Shown here: positions 24,455-34,044 of the stretch, in pieces
Layout of the letters: each line of letters opens with the position of its first letter
Position numbering within the stretch: position 1 is the stretch's first letter
Assembly: GCA_947173495.1 (NCBI GenBank)
Contig: CAMWFQ010000008.1
Coordinates: 113,585-177,584 of the forward strand
Reading direction: 5' to 3'
Source: an uncultured Lachnospiraceae bacterium
GTDB taxonomy: Bacteria > Bacillota > Clostridia > Lachnospirales > Lachnospiraceae
Length of the DNA: 64,000 nucleotides
The notes under the pieces: model-generated
Databases searched by the model: none
Told to the model about the DNA's origin: nothing
The model's input: only the letters and a program-made list of their open reading frames with translations
Position numbers and translations under genes: made by a program

Positions 24455-26620
24455 TTGAAGAAGATGGATAAAATAGATTCTTATACCGATTTGCGCAGTA
24501 AAATCAGTATGGTTGCAGACCAGGAGATGTCATCTAAAAGTAGAATTGAAAAGACGGCCTACGGGGAAGCAGCCTTTTTCTTAATGAATAAAGTGGACGT
24601 AAACAAAGACGATATTTTGGCTGGGAAATTTGAAATAAAATGTAATTGTTCCAGTTTATACCCGGCGAATATGAAACAGGAGTTGTCTTTTCTTGTAAAT
24701 ACGGATGCTACATTAGCAAAGAAATACGAAGGGGTACTGGTAGCGGAAGAAGCAGGGCTGTTTACAAGATCGCCGGGAGCACACGCAATTCCATGTTTCG
24801 AGGAACTAATTTGCGAAGGGATTCAGCATCGTATTGACAGAGTAAAACAATGCTTGAAGGAGACGGACAGCGCTTTGGAAGGCAGCAAGAGGAATTTTTA
24901 TTTATCAGTACTGATACTTCTTTCCGCTATGCAGGAAAGAATATTGAAGTACGCCCAGGAGGCATTGAATCAATATGAAATTTCCGGAAAACCAAATTTG
25001 AGGCGTATTTATGAAGCCTGCAAAAGAATTGCTTATTATCCGCCAGCTCATTTTTTTGAAGCAGTCCAATTGGTGCTGCTGGTGCAGGAACACGTGCTAT
25101 CTGGAGAGGGAAGCGGTTCCATGTCTTTTGGAAGAATGGATCAATATTTGTATCCCTTATATGAGAAGGATTTGCGTGAAAAAGTGATCTGTAAGGATGA
25201 AGCACAGGAAATCATAACGGCATTGTGGAAAAAAATTGCACAATATGAAATGAGCTGGCAGAATGTTACTCTTGGCGGAAGTGATAAGTCAGGTAAAGAT
25301 ATGTGCAATGATCTGACATTGTTATGCATGAATGCATCTTTGGCGGTAAAAGGTGATCAGCCGCAGGTTTCTTTGAGAGTACATGAAGGTATGCCGGAAA
25401 GTGTTTGGAATAAAGCATTTGACTTAATTCAGACGGGGATGGGATTTCCGGAATTATATAACGATCAGATCGCTGTAAAAGCAAAGTTGAATGCAGGAAT
25501 ATCGGAAGAGGATGCATGGAATTATTCTATTGTAGGATGTGTAGAATTATCTGCCGGTGGAAAGGAATATTCACATACAGAAGGAGCCAGATTTAATTGG
25601 ACAAAGATTCTTGAACTGATGTTACAGGGAGGAAAATGTTCGATTACGGGCTGTGAGATATTGTTAGCAGAAAATCATAATTTAGATGAATTTACGGATT
25701 TTACGGATTTTTATGCATGGTATAAAAGAGAGCTGGTATACTACACAGAATATATATGCGATTGTATAGATCTTCTCAGCGATCAATATGCTAGGTATTG
25801 GCCAGTGCCGTTTTTGAGTAGTGTGATGCATGGATGTATTGAGAAAGGAAGAGATGTTACGGATAGCGGGGCAATTTATAATAATCTGACAGTAAATTGC
25901 GTTGGAATAGCAAGCGTTGCCGACTCTCTGGAGGCGATAGAAACACTCGTTTTTAAAGACAAAATGATTACACTTACAGAGCTGGCTGTCATCTTGAAAA
26001 ATAATTTTGAAGGATATGAAGCGATACAGAAAAAAATGTTGTCCTGTGCGAAGTATGGAAATGATATCCTTTCTGTGGATAGAAAAGTTAAAGAACTGAC
26101 AGAACTGTTTACCGATACTTTGTCAAAGAGACAGATGAAATACAGGAGGGGAAAATTTCAGGCCGGATTTTATACATCTTATTTTCATGCTTCTATGGGT
26201 GAACAGACCGGAGCCACACCTGATGGGAGAAAAGCGAGAGAAGCGCTTTCATCTTCTTTGTCTCCTGTAGCAGGGGTCGATATAAATGGACCGACCGCGG
26301 TAATAAATTCTGCAAATCACATTAACATGGAGAGATTTAGCAATGGAATGGTGTTGGACTTAAAGTTTACAGCAGATTTTCTTAGAATAGAAGAACATCG
26401 AGAAGCTGTCCGTTTATTAATAGAGGAATATTATGAACAGGGAGGCATGGAGATACAATTTAATGTCTTAGATAGAGAGACTTTACGTAAAGCACAAGAA
26501 AATCCTTTTCTATATCGCAATCTGGTAGTGAGAGTGTCAGGATTTAGTGCTTATTTTGTGAATTTAGAAAAATCTCTTCAAAATGAAATTATTAAAAGAA
26601 CAGAGCATTGCATCGCGTGA
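24455..26620 (+). CDS. Glycyl radical enzyme of unknown substrate
   Basis: 721 residues from TTG 24455 (AGGA 7 bases upstream; ATG 24464 is an alternative). The active-site cysteine is in GCVELS (C362, with E364), the GCVE form shared by dehydratase/lyase-type glycyl radical enzymes such as glycerol dehydratase and choline lyase, not the CC pair of pyruvate formate-lyase. The glycyl radical loop is RVSGFSAYF near the C-terminus (Gly 696). SFGRMDQYLYPLY and EGARFNW are other family landmarks. It is shorter than CutC (about 850) and lacks its N-terminal extension. In this position it probably dehydrates or cleaves a polyol, amino-alcohol or sugar-derived diol used by the glycan pathway; that is inference. 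Confidence 0.93.
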   Translation: MKKMDKIDSYTDLRSKISMVADQEMSSKSRIEKTAYGEAAFFLMNKVDVNKDDILAGKFEIKCNCSSLYPANMKQELSFLVNTDATLAKKYEGVLVAEEAGLFTRSPGAHAIPCFEELICEGIQHRIDRVKQCLKETDSALEGSKRNFYLSVLILLSAMQERILKYAQEALNQYEISGKPNLRRIYEACKRIAYYPPAHFFEAVQLVLLVQEHVLSGEGSGSMSFGRMDQYLYPLYEKDLREKVICKDEAQEIITALWKKIAQYEMSWQNVTLGGSDKSGKDMCNDLTLLCMNASLAVKGDQPQVSLRVHEGMPESVWNKAFDLIQTGMGFPELYNDQIAVKAKLNAGISEEDAWNYSIVGCVELSAGGKEYSHTEGARFNWTKILELMLQGGKCSITGCEILLAENHNLDEFTDFTDFYAWYKRELVYYTEYICDCIDLLSDQYARYWPVPFLSSVMHGCIEKGRDVTDSGAIYNNLTVNCVGIASVADSLEAIETLVFKDKMITLTELAVILKNNFEGYEAIQKKMLSCAKYGNDILSVDRKVKELTELFTDTLSKRQMKYRRGKFQAGFYTSYFHASMGEQTGATPDGRKAREALSSSLSPVAGVDINGPTAVINSANHINMERFSNGMVLDLKFTADFLRIEEHREAVRLLIEEYYEQGGMEIQFNVLDRETLRKAQENPFLYRNLVVRVSGFSAYFVNLEKSLQNEIIKRTEHCIA

Positions 26621-26629
26621 GGAAAAGAA

Positions 26630-27577
26630 GTGAAAAAAATATCAGTAATTATTCCAATTTATAATACAGAAAAGGAGATTGGCAGATGCCTGGATAGCAT
26701 TTGTAATCAGACTTATAAAGAATTGGAAATAATTTGTGTTGATGATGGCTCTACTGACAGGTCAGGCCAGATTACAGATGATTTTGCTAAAGATGATCGC
26801 AGGATTAAAGTGATCCATAAAGTAAACGGTGGTGAGAGCAATGCCAGAAATGTGGGATTAAAGATTGCTACAGGAGATTATATTGCTTTTTGCGATTGCG
26901 ATGACTGGATTGACGAGGACATGTATGAGGTCCTGGTACAGGTCTTGGAGCGAGAAGGAGTTGACATGGCAATTGCAAGCTGGTATAAAGAAACTGAATC
27001 CCTTAGCCAGGAGATAAAGAATGAACTGCCTGTAACAGAGGAGATTTTTGGGAGAGATGAGTTATTAAAATATTTGTATATGCGGGACTCTTATCGAGGA
27101 TTTTCCTATATGTGGGATAAATTGTATAAGAAAGAAGTCCTAAGAGATAGAGAGGGAAAACTGATCCTGTTTGATGAGACATTGCAGCTTGGGGGAGATG
27201 TTCTTTATCTGGCGGAGATTGCGCTAAATGTTAACAGAGCAAAATATGTTGACAGAGCATTTTATCATTATAGTCAGAGGCCCGGATCGGGATGCCATAC
27301 AAAAGATGCGCATAAACTTCGTGACTGGTTGAGAGCCTATGAGATAGTCATTCAGATATTTGAAAAGGAACAGATAAACAAGCGGGTGGTAAATTATGTA
27401 AAACGTTTTCTGGCATATCATAGTAGTAATGCGACAGAGATTGCCGTCCGCCAGAGAGATGATAAAGCAAAGACAGAATTCCAGGAATTTATGAGGCGAT
27501 ATGAGCAGGAATATATATCATTGAATATAGAGTATCCAGAAAGAATTTTAAGGTATCAGAACTTGATGAGATGTTAA
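26630..27577 (+). CDS. Glycosyltransferase family 2
   Basis: 315 residues from GTG 26630 (GAGGAAAAGAA upstream). GT2 landmarks: SVIIPIYNTEKEIGRCLDSI, ICVDDGSTDRSGQI, GGESNARNVGLKIATGDYIA and the metal-binding CDCDDW (about 88-93). The GT-A domain is complete; the C-terminal 120 residues are variable and probably bind acceptor. No membrane segment. It uses a nucleotide-sugar donor. It lies 9 bases after the glycyl radical enzyme gene. Confidence 0.9.
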   Translation: MKKISVIIPIYNTEKEIGRCLDSICNQTYKELEIICVDDGSTDRSGQITDDFAKDDRRIKVIHKVNGGESNARNVGLKIATGDYIAFCDCDDWIDEDMYEVLVQVLEREGVDMAIASWYKETESLSQEIKNELPVTEEIFGRDELLKYLYMRDSYRGFSYMWDKLYKKEVLRDREGKLILFDETLQLGGDVLYLAEIALNVNRAKYVDRAFYHYSQRPGSGCHTKDAHKLRDWLRAYEIVIQIFEKEQINKRVVNYVKRFLAYHSSNATEIAVRQRDDKAKTEFQEFMRRYEQEYISLNIEYPERILRYQNLMRC

Positions 27578-27618
27578 AGAACAATAAGTTTTCGGATAAA
27601 AATGAAAGGCTTTAAAAT

Positions 27619-28779
27619 ATGAGGTGGAAAAACAGAGGTCATGAATATGATCATGTGTATCATAAAATGAATGAGAAAACTGGTTTTTATTTATTTGGAG
27701 CAGGGGATTATGGCAGGCAGTTTCTGCACATTTTTGAAACGGAGATCCAGATAAAGGGATATATAGATAATGATCCTCGAAAACATGAAAGATTCATTAA
27801 TGGGAAGATGTGCTATTCAGTAGACGAGGTTTCCCTCGAAAGAAATGAGGGAATTATTGTAACAATGTCCCAAATAGCCCGGGTAAAGGCGATTGAACAA
27901 CTGAAACAGCTTGGATACAAAAAAAATGAAGATTTTTTTGTTATTGAAGAATTCCTTTCAGTTTACTATGTATATAAAAAGAACATGGTATATTTTTCAA
28001 GCATCTCCTTTTTACCCAGTACAGTTTGCAACCTAAATTGTAAAAACTGCCTTAATTTCAATCCGTTTGCAAAACAATTTTATGTGCGGGAATGGGATGA
28101 GCTAATAAAAGATGTTGACTTGTTTTTTTCCTGCGTAGATAGGATCATGCTGTTTCATATCAGTGGTGGGGAGCCGATGATCTATAAGCATACGGCGGAT
28201 TTGGCCGAATATATCGCACATAATTATGGTGATCGTATTGATACATTGCGCACTGTGACGAATGGGACGATTGTACCAAAGGACGAAGTGCTCGAAAAAT
28301 TGTCCCGGTGTAATATAGAGGTTACAGTGGATGACTACCGGGAGGCGGTCCCACGATTTAATGGGCGTTTTGATGAGCTGATCCGTAAATTTGAAGAGTA
28401 TAAAATAAATTATTATATTAATAAAGCGGATAGTTGGATAGATTTGGCTCCAGACAAAACAGATTATTCAGATTTGACAGATGATCAGCTAGAAATGCAC
28501 AGAGAATCCTGTAGTCAGTCATGGCAGGAATTACGGAGCGGGAAGCTTTACAATTGTAATTATGCGGCTTATGCCACGGTGGCGGGAATTGCAGGCGAAC
28601 AGGATTTGGAAGAGGTGTATGACCTTACGCAATTTGGAGCTGATAAGAAAAAGGAGCTGGTTGAGTTCAGACTGGGGTACACGACAAAAGGGTATACCAA
28701 TTTTTGTAAAAGGTGCCGGGGATTTACACCAGAGAATTCTGAAGAGGTAGAGCCAGCTTTACAGACAGGCTTATTATGA
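27619..28779 (+). CDS. Rossmann-like module fused to radical SAM protein
   Basis: 386 residues. Residues 10-120 are the recurrent module (GFYLFGAGDYGRQFL, then GYIDNDPRKHERFINGK and IIVTMSQIARVKAIEQL). From about 130 a radical SAM domain starts: FLPSTVCNLNCKNCLNF gives the CxxxCxxC cluster site, followed by HISGGEPMIYK. C-terminal cysteines (CSQSW, YNCNYAAYA, FCKRCRGF) may hold an auxiliary cluster as in SPASM/Twitch proteins. Such proteins oxidise, epimerise or otherwise modify sugars, peptides or cofactors. Substrate unknown; a glycan or nucleotide-sugar is likely from context. Confidence 0.85.
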   Translation: MRWKNRGHEYDHVYHKMNEKTGFYLFGAGDYGRQFLHIFETEIQIKGYIDNDPRKHERFINGKMCYSVDEVSLERNEGIIVTMSQIARVKAIEQLKQLGYKKNEDFFVIEEFLSVYYVYKKNMVYFSSISFLPSTVCNLNCKNCLNFNPFAKQFYVREWDELIKDVDLFFSCVDRIMLFHISGGEPMIYKHTADLAEYIAHNYGDRIDTLRTVTNGTIVPKDEVLEKLSRCNIEVTVDDYREAVPRFNGRFDELIRKFEEYKINYYINKADSWIDLAPDKTDYSDLTDDQLEMHRESCSQSWQELRSGKLYNCNYAAYATVAGIAGEQDLEEVYDLTQFGADKKKELVEFRLGYTTKGYTNFCKRCRGFTPENSEEVEPALQTGLL

Positions 28780-28844
28780 CAATAAAAGAAATAGGATGAA
28801 TAAACATTCAGTGCTTTGAGAACAGCGCCAAAGGAGAGGACGAT

Positions 28845-30161
28845 ATGAAGTTCATAATTTGGGGGGCAGGAGCAAGAGGCCAAAGGCTTTATTGGCATCT
28901 GGGAGCGGAAAAAATAGAGGCCTATATAGATTCTGATGAAAAAAAAATCGGAAAATCGATTGCTGAAAAGAGAATAATCAGTTTTGATGAGTACAAAAAG
29001 GATTATAGAGATTATTGGATAATAATTTCATATGTTCATGAAGATGAGGTCATAGATATACTAAATGCAAACGGGATAAAGAAGTATTTTCGGATGACGG
29101 ATTTCCCAGGGGAACTTCAGGAACCAAATCCACGTGATCTTTTGAGACAATATATATGGAAAGAGATTGAATGTGGAAAACAATATATTATTTATGGTTG
29201 TACGGTATATTCATTTATATTAAATGAATGGATTAAAGAAAAAACGGGAAAATACACGTACCTTATTCCGCATAAAGAATTAGAAAAAGAAGTAATAGAT
29301 AACCTGAAGAAGGATTTCCCTCAGTATTCATTCTGTACATTGGAGGAAGCGAAAAAGTCTGATATAGATGTTGTATGGGATTCGATAGAAGCCGATTTCC
29401 CGGATATCTGCAAGGAGTTTAGGAAAAGTAAAGTCATAAATGTTTATGATTGCTCAGACAGGATAGAGGCATATTATAATCCTCAAATAGAAAAATTAAA
29501 GAATATTCATCAAGGACAACGGTGTTTTATTGTGGCAACAGGTCCAAGCCTGCGGATGGATGATCTGGATACGTTGAAGGAGAATAATGAAATATGTATC
29601 AGTCTGAACAGCATATGGGAAGCGTTTACAATGACGGAGTGGAGGCCCGATTATTATGTTGTGGAAGATCATCAGGCTATGGAGGGGCGCTATGGGGAAG
29701 GGACAAAGAATATAGAGGCCAGATATGTTTTTGTGGGGGATACTAATGGCGATTTTTGGGATAAGGATCATGCTTCAAATATGTTGAGGTATCATGCATG
29801 TTATGAGTATTCGGAGAAAAAACTGCCAAAGTTCTCGGAGAATTTTGCACAGAAGTGCTATGCGGCAGGCACGGTGACATATTCCTGTATGCAGTTAGCT
29901 GCTTATATGGGATTTAAAAATATTTATTTATTGGGAGTCGACTTTTCGTATTATGGACTACCGAGAAACGTAAAGTATACACATTTTTTTCAATATAGAG
30001 AAAATGATATACAATCAGTAGCGTATACAGAACAGGTTCTTTTAGCATATCAGTCGGCGAAACTATATGCCGATTCACATGATATGAAAATCTGTAATGC
30101 AACTCGTGGAGGAAAATTGGAAGTATTTGAAAGAGTTGATTTTGACTCATTGTTTCAATAA
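28845..30161 (+). CDS. Maf-like DUF115 glycosyltransferase-type protein with N-terminal Rossmann module
   Basis: 438 residues. Residues 1-100 carry the recurrent module (KFIIWGAGARGQRLYWHL, AYIDSDEKKIGK). The second half is DUF115/MptE-like: CFIVATGPSLRMDDLDTL, CISLNSIWEAF, YYVVEDHQAM, and MQLAAYMGFKNIYLLGVDFS. This domain is shared with Maf motility accessory factors, which attach nonulosonic acids to flagellin in Campylobacter, Helicobacter, Aeromonas and others. With flagellin and NeuA/NeuB/PseG-like genes in the same locus this is the best candidate for the enzyme that links the sugar to flagellin Ser/Thr. Strongly AT-rich coding sequence. Confidence 0.8.
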   Translation: MKFIIWGAGARGQRLYWHLGAEKIEAYIDSDEKKIGKSIAEKRIISFDEYKKDYRDYWIIISYVHEDEVIDILNANGIKKYFRMTDFPGELQEPNPRDLLRQYIWKEIECGKQYIIYGCTVYSFILNEWIKEKTGKYTYLIPHKELEKEVIDNLKKDFPQYSFCTLEEAKKSDIDVVWDSIEADFPDICKEFRKSKVINVYDCSDRIEAYYNPQIEKLKNIHQGQRCFIVATGPSLRMDDLDTLKENNEICISLNSIWEAFTMTEWRPDYYVVEDHQAMEGRYGEGTKNIEARYVFVGDTNGDFWDKDHASNMLRYHACYEYSEKKLPKFSENFAQKCYAAGTVTYSCMQLAAYMGFKNIYLLGVDFSYYGLPRNVKYTHFFQYRENDIQSVAYTEQVLLAYQSAKLYADSHDMKICNATRGGKLEVFERVDFDSLFQ

Positions 30162-30179
30162 ATGAAGAGGAGGAAAACC

Positions 30180-31211
30180 ATGATTATACCGTTTGAAGAA
30201 GAATACAGGAAAAAATTTTATGAGTTGGAGAATCAGATTTTTGAATCCAATTTCTGGTCGGAAGGTAAGATGCTCCGTACTTTTGAAGAAAAATTTGGTG
30301 AATATGTAAAATTAGGGGCAAGAGCCGTCTCCAACGGGGGTTCGGGACTTGCGGCTATATTGTCATATATCAATGTAGAAGGAAAAGATGTTATTGTACC
30401 GGATAATACTTTCTGGGCGGATGCACAGGCAGTGAAATATGCGGGTGGTAATGTTATATTTGCTGATTGCAACAAGGAAGATTTATGTTTGAGCCTGGAG
30501 GATTTGAAGAGGAAAGTAACAGATAACACGAAAGCCGTAATTGTAGTGCATATCGGCGGACATATTGCGTTCCAGATTGAAGAAATAGCGGCATTTTGTA
30601 AAGAAAAAGGAATTTACTTGGTAGAGGATTGCGCCCATGTTCATGGCGCCTGGTGGAATGGAAAGACAGGGGGACATTATGGATTTGCCGGTGCATACTC
30701 CTTTTATGCCACTAAAACCATGCCGCTTGGGGATGGTGGTATGGTGGTAAGCAAGGATCAGGATTTCCTGAGATGGGTAGAAGAGTTCAGAAATTATGGA
30801 AAAGAAGTAGTAGACGGACATGTATATTATCGGATGCAGAACGGATTTAATTTCAGGTTGAATGAATTCTCAGCGGCATTGGGGATTGTACAGTTGGAAA
30901 GGCTTCCAATGATACTGGAGTGGAAGCGAGAGCTGGCGGGGAAGTATGACAGGATCTTTCAAAACAGAGTAATGCTTCCGGAGGGCATGATTTCCGGATA
31001 CTATAAGTATATTGTGTTTGACACACCGCTGAAAGAAGAGACAGGACAAGTCTTCGGGTCTGGCGATCTGGGGCACAGAATAGCGGAGACGGAGGCAGAT
31101 GTGCCGAACAGTATATGGGTGACAGAGCATCATAAATGTGCACCAATCTATTTCGGCTGGGAACATGCAGGTAAGAGCGAGGATGAATTGAGAGTTCTGC
31201 TGATGCGTTGA
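30180..31211 (+). CDS. DegT/DnrJ/EryC1-family PLP-dependent aminotransferase
   Basis: 343 residues from ATG 30180, which has GAGGAGGAAAACC as ribosome site; an ATG at 30162 is in frame but within it. Motifs: SNGGSGLAAILSYINV, VPDNTFWADAQAVKYAGG, VEDCAHVHGAWW, and FYATKTMPLGDGGMVV with the PLP lysine (ATK). Enzymes of this family aminate nucleotide-linked ketosugars, as PseC and LegC do in pseudaminic and legionaminic acid synthesis. No NDP-sugar dehydratase, which would make the ketosugar, is in the window. Some family members are dehydratases when the lysine is replaced; here it is present. Confidence 0.9.
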   Translation: MIIPFEEEYRKKFYELENQIFESNFWSEGKMLRTFEEKFGEYVKLGARAVSNGGSGLAAILSYINVEGKDVIVPDNTFWADAQAVKYAGGNVIFADCNKEDLCLSLEDLKRKVTDNTKAVIVVHIGGHIAFQIEEIAAFCKEKGIYLVEDCAHVHGAWWNGKTGGHYGFAGAYSFYATKTMPLGDGGMVVSKDQDFLRWVEEFRNYGKEVVDGHVYYRMQNGFNFRLNEFSAALGIVQLERLPMILEWKRELAGKYDRIFQNRVMLPEGMISGYYKYIVFDTPLKEETGQVFGSGDLGHRIAETEADVPNSIWVTEHHKCAPIYFGWEHAGKSEDELRVLLMR

Positions 31212-31224
31212 AAGGAAAACAGAG

Positions 31225-32064
31225 ATGGAGAACCACACTAACATTCACAGCTATGATAATGTGGAAAAACTGCAGAGCGAACTGACAGGAAAAGAGTTTG
31301 AAGACTATTGCAAGGTAAAGTTAGATTCTGCGGAAGGGGACATACAATTTATCAAACGCCATGTATATCAGAATCAACCGCTGGATGTATGCGAGATTGG
31401 TTCCGGCAATGGAAAACTGCTTTTCAGACTGGAAAAGGAGAAGCTTCTCTGTTCTGCGACAGGGTATGAAGTAAGCAAAAGCAGATGTGTCTTTGCGCAA
31501 AAGTTTCAGTCCTTTATGGACTGCAAGAAATCAGAGATAAGAAATCAAAATTTTCTGGATGATAAAGACAACGATCAGAAATATGATCTTATTATTGCGA
31601 TAGATATTGTTTTACAATTTGTATCGCCTCTTTATGATAAGGCGGAAGAAGACGCTGTTTTATGGCTTAAAGAACATTTAAAGGAAGACGGAGTTCTTTT
31701 CCTTGAATTGGAAGACTATAGTGGGCAGATGCAACAGATCAGGGAAAATGGGGGAGGAATAAGATCTTGGGAAGAATTTCCGGAAGGAGACGTTTTTCGG
31801 TATGGTCTGTATAACCTTTGTATAGACAGTGATGGCAATGTGGTAGACGATAAGCTGTTCTTAAAAAGAAATAGCCTGGAACAGGATACATTTCGGAATG
31901 TCATTAAATCCTATTCTCAGGAAGATATTAAGAAAGTTTTAAAGCGATATGGTATGAACTGTGAAATATATCCGTACTATGATGAATATGATCAGGCACC
32001 CGAAAATCAGAGAAAAAAGCTATATCGGGTATTGGCTAAAAAGGAGAAATGCAGTCAGAAGTGA
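31225..32064 (+). CDS. SAM-dependent methyltransferase (intact copy of tandem pair)
   Basis: 279 residues. Class I methyltransferase fold: motif I VCEIGSGNGKLLFRL, YDLIIAIDIVLQF (post-motif II) and LKEDGVLFLELEDY (motif III). A conserved tail reads FPEGDVFRYGLYNLC and KSYSQEDIKKVL. It probably methylates a sugar or an amine of the glycan. A second copy follows at 32109 with the same start (MEN-ANIHSYDNVEKLQSEL) and about the same length once a frameshift is corrected. A GAAAGGAAAACAGAG ribosome site precedes both copies. Confidence 0.85.
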   Translation: MENHTNIHSYDNVEKLQSELTGKEFEDYCKVKLDSAEGDIQFIKRHVYQNQPLDVCEIGSGNGKLLFRLEKEKLLCSATGYEVSKSRCVFAQKFQSFMDCKKSEIRNQNFLDDKDNDQKYDLIIAIDIVLQFVSPLYDKAEEDAVLWLKEHLKEDGVLFLELEDYSGQMQQIRENGGGIRSWEEFPEGDVFRYGLYNLCIDSDGNVVDDKLFLKRNSLEQDTFRNVIKSYSQEDIKKVLKRYGMNCEIYPYYDEYDQAPENQRKKLYRVLAKKEKCSQK

Positions 32065-32108
32065 GGATGAAATAAGAGATCTGTTCATGTATTGAAAGGA
32101 AAATCCAG

Positions 32109-32949
32109 ATGGAGAATTATGCTAATATTCACAGCTACGATAATGTGGAAAAACTGCAGAGCGAGCTGACAGGAAAAGAGTTTGAAGAATATTGCAGGAC
32201 GAAACTTGATTCTGCGGAAGGAGATTTACAATTCATCAAGCGCCATGTATACAGGAATAAGCCGATGAATGTCTGTGAGATTGGGACGGGAAACGGCAAA
32301 TTGCTGTTCAGGTTAGAAAAAGAGGGGCTGCTCTGCTCTGCATTGGGATATGAAGTAAGTAAAAACAGATGTAACTTTGCGAAGAGACTTCAATCGTTTA
32401 TAGACTGTAAAAGTTCAGAGATAAGAAATCAGAATTTCCTGGAGGACAAAGATAATAACCAGAAGTATGATCTTATTATTGCGGTTGATATTGTTTTACA
32501 AATTTTATCACCCCTTTATGACAGGGCAGAAGAAGATGTTATTTTATGGATTAAAGAGCATTTAAAGGTGGGGGGGGGTATTTTTCCTCGAACTGGAAGA
32601 TTACAGTGGGCAGATGCAACAGATTAAAGAAAATGGGGGAGGAATAAGATTTTGGGAAGAATTCCCTGAGGGAGATGTTTTCCGGTATGGTCTGTATAAC
32701 CTTTGCGTAGATAACGATGGCAACATTGTAGACGATAAACTTTTCTTAAGAAGGAATAGTTTGGAACAGGATATGTTTCGAAATGTAATCAAATCCTATT
32801 CACAGGAAGACATTAAAAATATTTTAGAACAGTATGGTATGGAATGTAAAATATATCCGTACTATGATAAAGATGATCAGACACCTGAAAATCAGAGAAA
32901 AAAACTGTATCGGGTACTGGCTAAAAAGGAGAAAAGTAATGAAGCTTAG
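32109..32949 (+). pseudogene. Second methyltransferase copy, frameshifted at a G9 tract (possibly phase-variable OFF)
   Basis: The frame from ATG 32109 matches the preceding methyltransferase up to LKVGG, then runs out of register at a run of nine G (32570-32578). The matching sequence resumes one frame over and continues to the TAG at 32947-32949. Removing one G gives LKVGGVFFLELEDYSGQMQQ and a protein of 279 residues, the same length as the intact paralogue. All other features are conserved, so the gene is not otherwise decayed. It is either switched off by strand slippage or miscounted at the homopolymer. The next gene overlaps its end by 11 bases. Confidence 0.85.
32570..32578 (+). repeat. 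G9 homopolymer causing a frameshift
   Basis: Nine consecutive G. G8 would keep the methyltransferase in frame; G9 truncates it after about 172 codons. Candidate contingency tract. Confidence 0.85.
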
Positions 32950-34033
32950 AGAAATGCTTGACAATAGCAGACCGGCGAACTATGCAGAAGAGGCCTTACG
33001 GGCAATATCCAAACAAAATAATGTTGTTTTATTTGGAGCAGCAGAATATGGAAAGATTATTTGCGATTTTCTGAGAGAGAATGGGGTTTATCCTTTATGC
33101 TATTGCGATAACAATGAGACGAAAGTGGGAAGCAAATGGAATGGGATAGATGTAATATCTCCTGTGGATATAGAACCAAACTCATTTATTGTTATTACAT
33201 GTAATGCTTTCCGGGAGATTACTTTGCAGCTTCAGGAATATGGGTTTTCTAAAGAAAATATATTATATTTCGATGTAAAGTGGCTGACACATCCTGCAGG
33301 AAAAGCTGAGTTTATCATGCAGCACCTAGATGAATTTGAATGTATATATAACCAATTGGCAGACGAAAAATCGAAGAAGGTTTTTGTAAATGTTCTGAAT
33401 TATAAATTAACCTATAAACCTGAATACACTAGTTCTGTTGTAGATGAGTTGCAGTATTTCGATAGTGATCTTGTAAAGTTAAAAAATGATACTTATTTTA
33501 TAGATGCAGGAAGTTATACAGGAGATACATTGGAAGCTTTTGTTCAATATACAAAGGGTAATTTTGGTAGAGTGATCTGTTTGGAGCCAGTGAAGAAAAA
33601 TGTTGACATATTGCAGGAGACTATCAAAAAGATGTGTGTGGAGGATATCGACATTCTCGAGATTGGGGCTTCTGACAGAAAACAGGTTCTCTATTTTGAC
33701 AGTAAAAGCGGTATGTCTGCGAGGACATCACAAACAGGAGATATTCGAGTAAATTGTGATAGTATAGATAACATATGCGAAGCAGAAAAGTATGAGCATA
33801 TTGATTTTATAAAGATGGATATTGAGGGAGCAGAGGTGAGCGCATTAAAGGGTGCCAAAAGGGTAATTCAGAAATATCATCCCATATTGGCAATTTGCGT
33901 ATATCATAAAGAAGATGATTTTTATACGATTCCCACATTAATTAAAGAAATATATCCAGGATACAAATTATACTTCAGACAATATGAGTTGTCAGATGAA
34001 GAAACTGTATGTTATGCAATAGAAGATAAATAA
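32939..34033 (+). CDS. FkbM-family methyltransferase with N-terminal Rossmann module
   Basis: 364 residues from ATG 32939 (AAAAAGGAGAAAAGTA upstream); the open frame extends upstream but that overlaps the previous gene. Residues 25-110 carry the recurrent module (NVVLFGAAEYGKIICDF, YCDNNETKVGSKWNGI, FIVITCNAFREITLQL). The C-terminal half is FkbM-like: TYFIDAGSYTGDTLEAF, VICLEPVKKNVDIL, and HIDFIKMDIEGAEVSALKGA. FkbM proteins O-methylate sugars or polyketides. It probably methylates a hydroxyl of the flagellar glycan. Confidence 0.87.
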   Translation: MKLREMLDNSRPANYAEEALRAISKQNNVVLFGAAEYGKIICDFLRENGVYPLCYCDNNETKVGSKWNGIDVISPVDIEPNSFIVITCNAFREITLQLQEYGFSKENILYFDVKWLTHPAGKAEFIMQHLDEFECIYNQLADEKSKKVFVNVLNYKLTYKPEYTSSVVDELQYFDSDLVKLKNDTYFIDAGSYTGDTLEAFVQYTKGNFGRVICLEPVKKNVDILQETIKKMCVEDIDILEIGASDRKQVLYFDSKSGMSARTSQTGDIRVNCDSIDNICEAEKYEHIDFIKMDIEGAEVSALKGAKRVIQKYHPILAICVYHKEDDFYTIPTLIKEIYPGYKLYFRQYELSDEETVCYAIEDK

Positions 34034-34044
34034 GAGGTAAAATA

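Noticed and set aside
24455..26620. Pyruvate formate-lyase
   Set aside because: The active site is GCVE with a single cysteine, not the adjacent Cys-Cys pair of PFL, and the activase has the extra ferredoxin domain.
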